Below, piece by piece: positions 54,783-64,000 of a stretch of 64,000 nt of DNA. Position numbers and translations under genes: made by a program. The DNA is from Galdieria sulphuraria (Eukaryota; Rhodophyta; Bangiophyceae; Galdieriales; Galdieriaceae), in the NCBI RefSeq assembly GCF_000341285.1, contig NW_005178436.1, forward strand, positions 62,001-126,000. Reading direction: 5' to 3'. The first letter of the stretch is position 1; every line of letters begins with the position of its first letter. A model generated the notes under the pieces. The model ran no database searches, had not been told where the DNA came from, and was given only the letters and a program-made list of their open reading frames with translations.

Positions 54783-56058
54783 ATGACTTTAGAAAGCGTT
54801 GACGTTTTTGCCAACCATAAAGGTGGCTGTGGAAAGGTAACTTGAAGCCTATTTGCAATTGATTGGATAATCAGTTGACTTGTTATTATAAAGACTGTTC
54901 TCCTGTTCCATACTGCTTGTCAATATGCAAAGCAGCATCCTCAGCAAAAGGTGTGTGTAATGGATATGACCGTCATTGGCGACATATCTCGACTTTTATT
55001 GGGCGGTGATGTTTACGAAAGCAAAAACTTGAACGGCTTGGATGAAGTTGCGGAAAAATATTCGACAACTTTTCTTTTAGAAGCAGCAGCACAAGGTGTG
55101 GGCAAACCTTTGTCGACAACCAATTCCAAGAAACGCGAGTCTAGCTTTTATTTACACTCTCCTCCACCTAAAGGAAATAATTCAAGTAGTGGAAACATTG
55201 AAGTGGGAAACTATATGTTGCAAGTATCCGAAATCAACAGCCACATTCCTTCCAATCTTTTCTTAACTGTGGGTGGAGGATCTAAAGAGCAAATTGTGTT
55301 TGACGAAGATAAAAAAGAAAGGATAATAGGGACTTTAAAAGAGTCGCTTCATAAAGACTCTGATTCTTGGAAGGTAACTTTTGAAAGTTTTCATGGAAGT
55401 TTCTTTAACTGTTCTTTCTTAAAAGGTATTCTTAGATACAGACGGAGACCTGACCTTCAGTTGTTATACCCAAATTGCCCTTTGTTTTGCTGATAAAGTA
55501 GTTATTCCATTGATGCCTTCGTATATAGACTTTCGCAGAGTATCAAGCTTTTTAGAAGAGTTTTATGCCTTGCAAGAATCAAAAAATGGGAATGCAAAGA
55601 TATTAGGTATTGTCTGGAATAATGTTGATTCTCAAAAGAATGAGCCTTGGAAACCCTTTTCAAATGTCTTTACTCCTACGAATGCAGTGAAGAGTGTGAT
55701 TAAAGACTTGAACACTCATCTTGCCAGGGTATGTTATACAAGTATTCCGTTGATATAGATAGATATCTCTTATTTTTGATATTTCTAGGTTGCACAGCAT
55801 TTCAGTCAAATATTCTATCATCCACTACCTGACGATACACAGGACGAAGACAAATTATGTGAAATGTTTTCACAATCGTCGTCTTTATTGATGCGCAACT
55901 TTGGTGTCACTGGCATGGCTTCTACTGACTGTGGCATTCCATTTTGTTCGATGACGAAAGGTGAACTGCTGGGAAGTAGAATGAAATATCAAATGAATGA
56001 TGAATCCATTAAGAACATGTGTTTAAACATTCAAGAGTTGCTTGATAAATTGTCCTAA
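54783..56058 (+). CDS. ParA/MinD-type (SIMIBI) ATPase of unknown role
   Basis: Exons 54783-54836, 54894-55373, 55426-55728 and 55789-56058 join with 52-60-nt introns. The N-terminus reads SVDVFANHKGGCGKTVLLFHTACQYA: a deviant Walker A motif (KGGxGKT) of the ParA/MinD/Soj type, right after a beta strand. The first intron lies exactly between GK and T. A Walker-A' like CVMDMTVIGDISRLLLGG follows and VFLDTDGD is a Walker-B-like strand. The remainder (about 365 residues) has no further recognisable domain. Bacterial ParA proteins segregate DNA or position complexes; here the function is unknown. Bacterial ancestry is plausible in this lineage but the introns show it is resident. Confidence 0.75.
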
Positions 56059-56258
56059 TGACTATTGAATTCTTGTAGTGATTGTTTTCGGAATGATATA
56101 TAGAACCATGTTGAGAGTGAATGTGGAAACCTACGAAATTGCCACTCTAATAAAGTCATTGGAATGAATTGTTACGAAGTCAAGTTGCACGAACAAATTT
56201 TATTCACTCAAACGAACACACATCCATTGATATATGTTCTTTGCAAGTAGAGAGTTAT

Positions 56259-56784
56259 TTAGGAACTCCATGCAGCGTAACATTGTTTGCCTGAAAAAAG
56301 GAAGATGTCAAACTTTGTAACCATTGCCTAAAGTCTTTACTCACAGTCTGTACAGCATTCAATAGGCACCAGAATGCATTGACTTGTTGGGGCATAACCT
56401 CCTCTGTTGACAAGTTGATTTTCTTCTGCATTCAAAAGGCGATAGCTGGATGAGCCATAAGAAGAAGATGATTGTCCGTAGGATGGAGGTTGAGAATAGG
56501 ATGGAGGTTGAGCATAAGTTGGGGCTTGGCTATAAGTTGGTTGAGAAATAGGGCAAAGTTCAGCATATTGACCTAGTTTACATAACCTTGTAAGCTAAAT
56601 TGGATGATACTCTCTTTTTTTTATACATACAAGTAGTCATACAGCATTCCTTGGAGGAAGAAGAAGAAGAAGAAGAAGAGTAACCTCCTCTCAAGAATTC
56701 ATTGGATGCCATTTCTGATACAACTGCTGCATATGATGCAACTACAAAGCTTAAGAAGATTACAGCAATTCCAAAAGACTTCAT
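56259..56784 (-). CDS. Secreted RGGY-CC protein A (novel family)
   Basis: Three exons: 56784-56631, 56572-56345 and 56290-56259, with introns of 58 and 54 nt. Both introns are phase 1 and fall after the T of a Cys codon. The 136-residue product has a signal peptide (IAVIFLSFVVASYAA), then module 1 (FLRGGY, a Ser run, KECCMTTCQYAELC), a Gln/Pro/Tyr/Ser-rich spacer (PTYAQPPSYSQPPSYGQ), module 2 (NRGGYAPTSQCILVPIECCTDCKQCY) and a short tail. The design is the same as RGGY-CC protein B about 5.5 kb to the right. I recognise no described family. A secreted, disulfide-linked cell-wall or extracellular protein is inferred. Confidence 0.8.
56656..56685. repeat. (GAA/TTC)-type trinucleotide run in RGGY-CC A
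   Basis: Encodes the Ser tract of module 1 in protein A; likely length-variable between strains. Confidence 0.8.
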
Positions 56785-56851
56785 ATTTAGCTTCACTAGA
56801 TACTTGGTTAAGTTTCAAAATATTCTATGAATAAACGAATTATAATGAAAT

Positions 56852-57161
56852 TCATGAAATGTTTTGCTCTTTTAAAGCTCTTTCTATGGAAACTGGCACG
56901 TCATTTTGCAAGAAATGTTTGGTTGAGAGCGATCCAAAGAAATGTCCAATCCAATCTCGTTTGAATGTGTTGGCAAACAGTAAATGAATGGTAGGTTGCT
57001 TCGTTATTTGAAAATTTACCGTCCTTTCACTCTCAGTAGAGTCGTTTTCGTTCCAATACAATTTGAGGGAGACTTTCTGGAGATATTTTGACCATACGAA
57101 GTTTACCTCTTGTGTTATAACTCATATATCTTGTAACTATGGTGATCAGTCCTTTGAACAT
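56852..57161 (-). CDS. Small unassigned ORF, possibly with a 34-nt intron
   Basis: An ATG at 57161 opens MFKGLITIVTRYMSYNTR, which reads on only briefly in its own frame. A GTAAAC donor directly after and an AAAG acceptor 34 nt on would join it to an 70-codon frame with YWNENDSTESERTVNFQITKQPTIHLLFANTFKRDWIGHFFG and end at 56852. The basic, hydrophobic start suggests a mitochondrial presequence; the rest has strand-helix texture like small mitochondrial ribosomal or respiratory proteins, but I cannot identify it. It may instead be two chance frames. Confidence 0.35.
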
Positions 57162-57963
57162 TTTGATAAAAGATAATCTTTTAGCCAAGAAAGTAATAGA
57201 AATATAAAAATATTTTTTATGCTTTTCTTTTACAAATTTCAGTATAAGCCTATCCGTCTTACTTGTACTTTGTCAGAATTGGCTTTTGTTTGACTCGCAC
57301 TAAAAGTAACTAACCTAATATTCTTCGAACAAGTGTGGCTACTTTATGCATAGCTTTGTGACTCCTTGAATTAATTTTCAAGGCCAAGCTAGAAAGTTAT
57401 TTTGAATATTTGAAATGTCTATACGAAGTACTCTTAGACGGGAAATAACTAATTTCCCATTCTAGTGTTGCACGAATTGATAAACCAAACAGAATGATCT
57501 AGAATCATTTTTGTTTGCTTATGGAATGAAAACCTAAAAGCGCTATTCTTCTGCAGTCTTTTCTTATTCTAATCCATGCAGACAAATAGTAGAGTTTGAT
57601 GTTCTCAGCGAATACTTTGCTAACTCAACGAACATTCTCAACTACGTGATTTAAATAATTTCTACCAAATCCATGAATACTTTTTTTACTTGTTATCTTG
57701 CATCTGCATACTTCCAAGTTTCATTACTTTCTATATGATGATTTGTGACAGTAGCATTTTTGAAATCTGGAGGCAAATTTCGGATATTGCACTCATTGAA
57801 TTGCTCGACGCTTTGCGGGGTATTGTTATTATTATTATCACCGCGACAACCAAAAAGAGAAGGTTATCCGATATTTTTTCAAATTTATTGCCTTTTTGAT
57901 TAGTGAAATAGAACACACCTCTAGTCTACTTTATTTTTCAAACCAATCACAAGTAGAAGAGAC
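57162..57963. other. Intergenic region upstream of importin-beta, no gene seen
   Basis: About 800 bp of A+T-rich sequence. Short open frames on both strands (57690-57916) look random. The importin-beta promoter must be in the right part. Confidence 0.6.
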
Positions 57964-60900
57964 ATGGACGTGACTCAACTTTTGCTCCATGCTCAGTCAG
58001 CGGACTTTAAATTGAGATATGAAGCAGAGCAAAGCTTGAAGCAACTTGAAGAAACCAACTTCCCCACTTTTGCAGCTAGTTTAGCAACAGAATTAGCGGA
58101 CCAGAGTAAACCTCCCTCTGTAAGACAGTTAGCTGGTCTTGTCTTGAAAAACAAATTTGATGCACGTTCCAGCGTAAGAAGAGAAGAACTTGCCAAGAGA
58201 TGGGCTGCAGTAGAAGATACTGAATCCAGACATAAAGTAAAGGCTTTGTTGTTGCAAACTCTTTCCTCTGAGGTGCAAGAGGCAAGACATACAGCCGCAC
58301 AAGTGGTTGCTGCTTTGGCAGTCATTGAGCTGCCATTGGGTTTGTGGAATGAGCTTATTGAAATATTATTGGGCTATGTAGTCAATCAGAATTCGAGCGA
58401 CGAACTTAGAGAATCGAGCATCATGACGCTGGGTTATATGTGTGAAACTGCTTCACAAAATGGAGAAGTTGATATTTTAAGTCAAAGAAGTAGTCAAATT
58501 TTAACTGCAGTAGTAAGAGGAATAGAAGAACCAGAAGAAAAGTTCAATATACGCTTTGCCGCGATATCTGCTTTATTGAATGCTATCGACTTTGCAAAGG
58601 CTAACTTTGAAAGTGAAACGGAAAGGACATATATCATGAATACAGTTTGTAAAGTTGCATCGGGTTCAGATGAGCGCATAAGGATAGTTGCATTTGAATG
58701 TTTTGTAAAAGTAAGTGCTCCAACTCAACTTGTGTTCATAAACTTAACTTGTAAAAGATTGCAGAGTACTATTATTCACATTTGGATGCTTACATGAACA
58801 TGTTGTTCCAATTAACTGTGAATGCTATTACTAATGATGTTGAAAGTGTAGCTCTACAAGCCATTGAATTTTGGACGACCATTTCAGAGGAAGAAATTTA
58901 TCGAAATCAGGAAGCCGAAGAATTGAATAAAAAGAGTTCCTCAATGGTACGTTGCTTTATTTCATTCTTTAGTATTTCATGAACTGTACTATCTTCACTT
59001 TAGAACTATATCGTTCAGGCATTGCCATATTTGTGTCCAGTCTTATTGCGTTGTCTTTTATTGCAAGAAGAAGATCAAGACGAAGATAGTTGGAATAGAG
59101 CTACTGCTTCAGGCACATGTCTTACGCTCGTTGCTCAAGCGAGTAAAGATGCTGTCGTTCCCTTTGTGATTCAGTTTGTACAAGAACATATTGGAAATGA
59201 TACTGATTGGCGTTCGAGAGAAGCTGCAACATTGGTAGGTATTTATTTTTCAAAGAAAGAGAATGTTTGGCACTTATGAGGAAAAGGCGTTTGGTTGTAT
59301 TTTGGAGCCAGATGGACCTTCTGCACAAGGATTGGAACCTCTTGTTACGGAAGCCGTTCCGATTTTGCTCAATCTATTGACAAGAGACTCAAATGTGGTG
59401 GTTCGTGACACTTCTGCTTGGACTCTTGGAAGAGTTTGTTCTTTAAGTAAAGAAGCAACGAAACGATATCTTCAACCATTAACGGAAGCGGCATTCAACG
59501 TAAGAGATGAACATTTGGTTCATTTTCAGACTTTTTGAGGGAATGATGATATTTAGGCTTTGGAACGAGATGAACCACGAGTAGCATCCAATGCAGCTTG
59601 GATCTTTTTGAATATTGCAGAGTCTTTTGAAGAGGACCATGACAAATTAAATAATGAGTTGGATATATATGTTGAGAAAATAATGTCTAGTCTCTTCTAT
59701 GCTGCTGCAAGAGAAGATGCAGCGGAACATCATCTTCAAGTTTCGAGTTATGAAGCATTTGCGCCACTGGTACATTGCGTTTCTGTTAGTTGTCAGAATT
59801 TTATATTTCAGGCATGTGTCGGTCTCATTAAGAATTTTTGGTCAATGACAAGTTGTGAATTGTTTAGAGTATACCTCTACTCTTAAGTAGATTGGAGGCA
59901 ACCTTTCAAATGGAAGTGAATGGAACCGAAGCAAGAAACGAACAAGCAGAAACTCAAGGCCTTATATGTGCTTCACTACAAGCAATCATACAACGCCTTC
60001 GACATGACGTTGTAGAATATAGTGATCGAATGATGCAGGCATTTTTATTTGTTTTATCTTCTGGATCTTCTTCTTCTGAACATGAAGATGCTTTGTTAGC
60101 TATAGGAAGCTTAGCAGATGCTATAGGAGAAGATTTCAACAAGTATATGTCTCACTTTGCTCCGTTTTTGAGTGTTTCTCTTCGAAATTGGGATCAGGTA
60201 AATAGATTTTGTTATGTATAATGATACAAACGATTTTCTAACAATTTACAAGGTGGACCTTTGTAAAGTGGCTGTAGGTGTAGTCAGTGATATCTGTCGC
60301 TCATTGGAACTTGGAATTCTTCCGTATGCTGATGATATTGTTATGTATTTATTAAGTGCCTTGAGTAGTCCAGAATTGGACCGAACAGTAAAACCTCCCA
60401 TTATCACATGTTTTGGTGATATTGCATTAGCGATAAGTGGAAAGTTTGAGCGTTATTTCTCTCATGTTATGCCAATATTACAACAAGTATGTATTATTCA
60501 ATATTTTTTGCCAGCAACTTAATTTGCATTGACTAGGCAGCTCAAGCTTCATTGGCTGTGCATGTATCTGAGGATGACTTTGATACTCAAGATTGGGTTA
60601 TTGAACTTCGAGAAAGCATTTTACAAACATGTACTTCCATTATTCAGGGCTTGAAAACGGATAATAGGTTTGCAATGATCCAAATTTTATTTTTGATAGA
60701 TTACAAAACTCAATTTGCTGGTCTTAGGCAAGAGTTGATTATTTCTGGAAGACATTCAGAATGGATACTTCAGTTCTGTGAACGTGTTATTCAAGAAAAA
60801 TTGTGTTGCACCGAAAAGTTGATTGCTGCTGTTGTTGGTGTGGTTGGAGATATTGCGTCTGCTCTGGAAAGTTTGCGTCCCACTTTGAAACAGATGCCGT

Positions 60901-60989
60901 GGATTCAGCAGATGATCGATCAGTGTTCAAAGAGTCCTGATAAAGATATCCAAAATGTGGCAATGTGGGCAAAAGGAATCGTATATTAA
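57964..60989 (+). CDS. KPNB1: Importin-beta (karyopherin beta-1)
   Basis: Nuclear import receptor that carries importin-alpha/NLS cargo through nuclear pores. About ten exons with 44-75-nt introns encode 19 HEAT repeats, starting MDVTQLLLHAQSADFKLRYEAEQSLKQLE and including the acidic loop RCLLLQEEDQDEDSWN (DEDDDWNP-like) that contacts Ran and importin-alpha, AFGCILEPDGP, VVRDTSAWTLGRVC and DDIVMYLLSAL. Around 60668-60727 the coding sequence contains a GT...TTAG segment of 60 nt without a stop; comparison with animal importin-beta (GLKGDQENVHPDV...) argues that it is an intron. Length after splicing, about 860 residues, is normal. Confidence 0.92.
60668..60727 (+). other. Stop-free 60-nt intron in importin-beta
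   Basis: Donor AG|GTTTGC, acceptor GTCTTAG, length divisible by three and no stop in the reading frame. Removal gives GLKTDNRQELIISGRH, which matches family spacing; retention inserts 20 hydrophobic residues. Confidence 0.65.
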
Positions 60990-61111
60990 AAGAGTTGAAG
61001 ATTGAACTTGATATCGTTTGCCTTGCGAGCAATAAAAAACAATACAATCGTTCACATTTATTTTTTTCTAAGAACACACTTTGGTATTCATGTAAGAGTA
61101 ACCGCTTTCAT

Positions 61112-61761
61112 TTATGGTATTATCGCTGACGTCGGAGCGGCAGTAGCAACAGAAGTCGGAACAGCAGAAGCAGCAGCCGTCGGAACAGCAGTTGTTGTTG
61201 GTGGTGCTGGAGGAACTAATAGAAACTCCAGAAACTGAACTACAGAGTTCCCAGCAGCAACGTCAGGAGAAATAACTGGGTCACCTTCGACAGAGTCTCC
61301 TACGATAACACTGTTAGTGATACTTTTTATTCATATAAGCTTCTCATACCAGTCGAATTTTTCGTAAAGTTAAGAGGCAGTCCTATCAAGGAAACAACGC
61401 CTGTTGTACCACTAGAAAGGGAACTAAACTCCACTGTTGTATTCACTGTACTAGCTACCAGTAAACGACCTAAAAAGTCTATTGCTCCAGTTACGTTTTG
61501 CTTGGCTGCACTTAGTGCACCAGTGGCGTTGGCTGATGAATTCTCCCAGGCAGTGTCATTTGAAGCAAGGAAAGTATAGTTCAGAAAGGTGTTGTTGTAT
61601 ATGCTTGTCAGATTGGTCAGTTCCATACTTTGTACGGTAAACGTATAGTCTTTTTGACTCTGTAGCAACGAATATATTGTTGTAGCATTAGAAGCCGCCA
61701 AAGTAACTCCTAACAAAACTGAAAGCCATATGAAACTAAGGTATATTTTCGTGAATGTCAT
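61112..61761 (-). CDS. Secreted fasciclin (FAS1)-domain protein
   Basis: Two exons joined by a 50-nt intron near 61300-61350 (GTATGA donor, CGTAG acceptor) giving KNSTGDSVEGDPVISPDV. The protein of about 200 residues has a signal peptide (LSFIWLSVLLGVTLA), one FAS1 domain with the first conserved block YTFLASNDTAWEN (cf. xTxFAPTNxAF) and second block NSVVQFLEFLLVPP, then a Pro/Ala/Thr/Ser-rich tail (APTSAIIP end). At least eight N-x-S/T sequons suggest heavy N-glycosylation. FAS1 proteins mediate adhesion in walls and matrices. No clear GPI signal is visible. Convergent with importin-beta. Confidence 0.82.
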
Positions 61762-62299
61762 TGTCTACACTGTAGTAGCAAGAACTTCAAAGGCACAATC
61801 ACCTTATAAGGAATGAAATCATTTATTACCACGTCAGAGTAAACAAATGACTTTCTTCATGTGTCGATTCAGAATCGAAAAGTCATCATATAAAAGAAGA
61901 TTAGGGGGCCACTTTGAGTTTTTCCAATGAATGATAAATCCTTCCGTTTCAAGTTATCAAGAGAGTGTAGGCTTGTATAAGTTTTATATAAATGAAATAA
62001 ACTATAAATACACTCCAAAGTCTGGTCCTTCGTTCTTCTTCCACTCATTTGTCTCAAAGAAAATGAATGAAGCGACACTAATTTTTGACCGATTGGTACA
62101 GGAAAAGACAAATTTGGCCGAGTCTGCAAAGGACAAGGATTTCGACTCCACTTGTTCAATCCACAGGCAGACACCACTGCAGAATGGAGGACGAGCTTCC
62201 ACGTTTCACCGGATCTTCCACAGACTATAGCTTTTTAAAGAAGCCAATTTTTCTTGATGCCCTACATAGAATTTGGTAATTTGTGAAATAAGTATCAAT
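61762..62299. other. Divergent spacer FAS1 / RGGY-CC B with unresolved small ORFs
   Basis: Promoter space for the two secreted-protein genes. All three plus-strand frames are partly open at 62064-62279. An ATG at 62064 reads MNEATLIFDRLVQEKTNLAE for 55 codons, and an overlapping frame ends at 62279, only 20 bp before the next gene. I cannot support a gene here, but a short spliced one or a uORF-bearing leader is possible. Confidence 0.4.
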
Positions 62300-62883
62300 A
62301 TGAAATCTGCAATCTTCGCTTTCCTTGTTGTAGCACTTTGCACTGTCGCTATCCAAGCTTCTCCTCTTGAAGACACTTTAGATGCTTTTATGCGAGGTGG
62401 TTACCAAGCACCTAGCCACGCACCAAGTCCCGGCTGTTGCAAATTGAGCTGTAAGTATGCAGAAGTCGTCAAGGGGCACTGCTGAACATCGACTAGGTCA
62501 ATACACTCAGATTTGTGAACAAGTGGTCCAGACTCAGCAAGTTATTCAGACTCAACAAGTTATTCAGACCCAACAAGTTATTCAGACTCAACAGGTTGTC
62601 CAAAGTCAACAAGTTTCATCAGCATACGGACGAAATGAGGTTTCAAGAGGTGGATATTCTTCCCAATCGGTAGCTCCTGCTCCAGCACCTTCTTGTGTTT
62701 CTGTCCCAGTAAAATGCTGTATCGAATGTAAGTGTATACGTCTAACAATCTTGTTGCCTTGTAACTTTGTAAATAGGCTCCTCTTGCTACCAGCAAGTAT
62801 CTCCAATTTCTACTCCCGTACAAGTTTCTCCTTCACAGCAAGTCTATCAAACACAACAAGTTTCATCGCAATCAGCATATTAA
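62300..62883 (+). CDS. Secreted RGGY-CC protein B (novel family)
   Basis: Exons 62300-62450, 62497-62727 and 62777-62883; introns of 46 and 49 nt, both phase 1 inside Cys codons. The product of about 162 residues has a signal peptide (FAFLVVALCTVAIQA), module 1 (FMRGGYQAPSHAPSPGCCKLSC), then QYTQIC, four tandem QTQQVI units, module 2 (SRGGYSSQSVAPAPAPSC ... VKCCIECSSCY) and a Gln/Val/Ser-rich tail. It is a paralogue of the gene at 56.3-56.8 kb: same order of motifs, same intron phases and positions, diverged spacer repeats. Secretion and disulfide bonding are inferred; function unknown. Confidence 0.82.
62527..62601 (+). repeat. 18-bp coding tandem repeat (QTQQVI)
   Basis: About four copies of an 18-nt unit, each CAGACTCAACAAGTTATT with small changes, encode the Gln-rich spacer of RGGY-CC protein B. 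Recent slippage is likely, since copies are nearly identical at the DNA level. Confidence 0.9.
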
Positions 62884-63080
62884 GCGAGATGTAAAGGGAT
62901 ATGGGCCAATGTGCCCAATACTTACAAAGAAATAAATGTGTCTTTTGTAGCAATCACTCATGGAACTTTTGTTCTTAAATGATGCCTAGTTACATTCATA
63001 AAACGAAAGTTTCACTACATCTTCATTCATCCATGCTGAAAAAAGTAAGTACCATATGGATATGAATAGCATACACTATA

Positions 63081-64000
63081 TCACATGTTATCAAAAAGTT
63101 CCTCCAACACTTTTCTAGAAGTATCTACAGAGGGCTTCACAGAGTAAAGACTTCCAGGCGCATTCCTTAAATGTGCTGCTAGATATTTCCAGTTATGTGG
63201 TTTGTATATCGACTTGGACTGCGAAGAGGGAAGAAATGAATATGGTAAACTGAGAAGTTGCTCTTGTTTCTGGAGCGAATGCTGTTCTGCAAGTGTCTGA
63301 TACAAGTCTTCCTTATAAGCATGAGCATTGCTTGTATTACTTGCTTCTACTACCAACGAGCTATGGCGGTTCAGTCTTTGCAGTAATGGGAGAGATGGAT
63401 CCTTTCATATTTGTTGAATGGTCATTTGACACCTAATAAAGGCTTTGCGTCTTACCTCTTGAATCTGCTTAGTAATGGAATGTTCATTGATTCCATAACC
63501 ACTTTGATAAGCTTTGTCATCAAGAAACAGGTTGATTTCATTTTCTACATCTTTCAAGATTTCCTTTTTGTCCTTTACAACCTTTCCTTTCTGTACTTGG
63601 GCCTCAAAAGGAGTAAAAATATCATCTTTCTCTGATCCAGTTATCAATATACAAATGAGACTGAAATAACAGCAGCAAACGAGACACTTACCTGATTTCT
63701 TTCCTTGACATATATAACGACTTTGAAAGTATTGCGTCCAGAATGCTTGTTCCGACATTTTAGCAGGTACATAACTCTGAAAGGCAAGATGGACGGCTGG
63801 ATCTTCTAGAAATATCTTATGAATGATATCCTGAGTTAAACGGTATTTCACAGTTTTCCCTTTCTCTTCCACTGGATTGATTTCCGAAAGTATCTCCGAA
63901 GATATTCCTCGAGTCTGCTTTACGGAGGCTTGTTCTTCCTCTTACGAAAAATGAGTAACACAACATGATATCAACACTACAATATTACGCACCTTTATTC
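63081..64000 (-). CDS. GTF2H1: TFIIH core subunit p62/TFB1 (C-terminal part)
   Basis: The 3' part of the gene for the TFIIH p62 subunit, which works in transcription initiation and nucleotide-excision repair; the 5' part lies beyond the right edge. It includes a BSD domain, VKYRLTQDIIHKIFLEDPAVHLAFQSYVPAKMSEQAFWTQYFQSRY, with the invariant Phe-Trp pair, then DDIFTPFEAQ, and a C-terminal segment DPSLPLLQRLNRHSSLVVEA typical of p62. Introns lie near 63950, 63635-63690 and 63360-63420. The last exon ends at 63081 (LEELFDNM). Good family assignment. Confidence 0.85.

Noticed and set aside
57690-57916. Overlapping short frames on both strands before importin-beta
   Set aside because: Hydrophobic, low-complexity ATT/ATC translation with no homology pattern; most likely spacer.
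61002-61238. Plus-strand Ala/Val/Gly-rich 78-codon frame
   Set aside because: It is the reverse complement of the Pro/Ala/Thr-rich tail of the FAS1 gene, an artefact of repetitive codons.
62064-62279. Short frames with ATG before RGGY-CC protein B
   Set aside because: Three frames are partly open but none resembles a known protein and one would end 20 bp before the next start; kept only as a note.
1-64000. Polycistronic or biosynthetic gene cluster
   Set aside because: Neighbouring genes have unrelated functions, mixed strands and eukaryotic introns; no shared pathway was found beyond chance.

Overview
The window is nuclear DNA of a compact eukaryotic genome, most likely the extremophilic red alga Galdieria (Cyanidiales). 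The evidence is a nuclear gene for a plastid-type sigma-70 factor, a plastid-targeted leucine-biosynthesis enzyme, plant-type COP1 and AXR1/NAE1, many introns of only about 34-75 nt, an A+T-rich base composition, and gene spacing often under 100 bp. Genus assignment is inference; the eukaryotic, algal character is read directly. I saw no transposon, viral fossil, CRISPR array, tRNA or rRNA.

Layout. 0-9.3 kb: 3' end of a sigma factor (+), then COP1, GET4, serine acetyltransferase and RRP12 (all -). 9.5-17.2 kb: TFIP11 (+), a PfkB sugar kinase (-) and TRAPPC9/Trs120 (+). 17.2-25.3 kb: Polo-like kinase (-), Pumilio (+), a coiled-coil multi-pass membrane protein (-), a membrane RING-H2 protein (+). 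25.4-34.1 kb: a TBC RabGAP (+), then frataxin, COQ4, an ABM-like protein, UMP synthase, a Tyr/Pro-rich secreted protein and an MFS sugar transporter (all -). 35.3-45 kb: bZIP factor (+), UFD1 (-), POLR1C (+), NDP kinase (-), purple acid phosphatase (-), isopropylmalate isomerase small subunit, MsrA and a D-lactate-type dehydrogenase (+). 45-54.7 kb: NAA35 (-), tiny NDUFA1 (+), PEX22, a neutral-sphingomyelinase-like enzyme and SAM50 (-), NAE1 (+), CcmA (-). 54.8-64 kb: a ParA-like ATPase (+), secreted RGGY-CC protein A (-), a small unassigned ORF (-), importin-beta (+), a FAS1 protein (-), RGGY-CC protein B (+), and the C-terminal part of TFIIH p62 (-).

Most genes are unrelated housekeeping genes, so neighbourhood says little about shared pathways. 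Ubiquitin-type functions recur (COP1, a RING-H2 protein, UFD1, NAE1), as do mitochondrial ones (frataxin, COQ4, NDUFA1, SAM50, CcmA). Many neighbours are arranged head-to-head across 50-190 bp (bidirectional promoters) or tail-to-tail with almost no spacer.

The most novel item is a pair of secreted cysteine-motif proteins about 6 kb apart (56.3-56.8 and 62.3-62.9 kb) that share signal peptide, two RGGY...CC modules and the same two phase-1 introns inside cysteine codons; I recognise no described family. Other points worth checking are an in-frame TAG in the otherwise well-conserved NAE1 gene, three GC-AG introns with identical AG|GCAAGT donors, a stop-free 60-nt intron in importin-beta, altered polo-box pincer residues, and a P-loop ATPase whose Walker A motif is split by an intron. 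Splice structures were inferred by eye from protein family conservation and should be treated as models.
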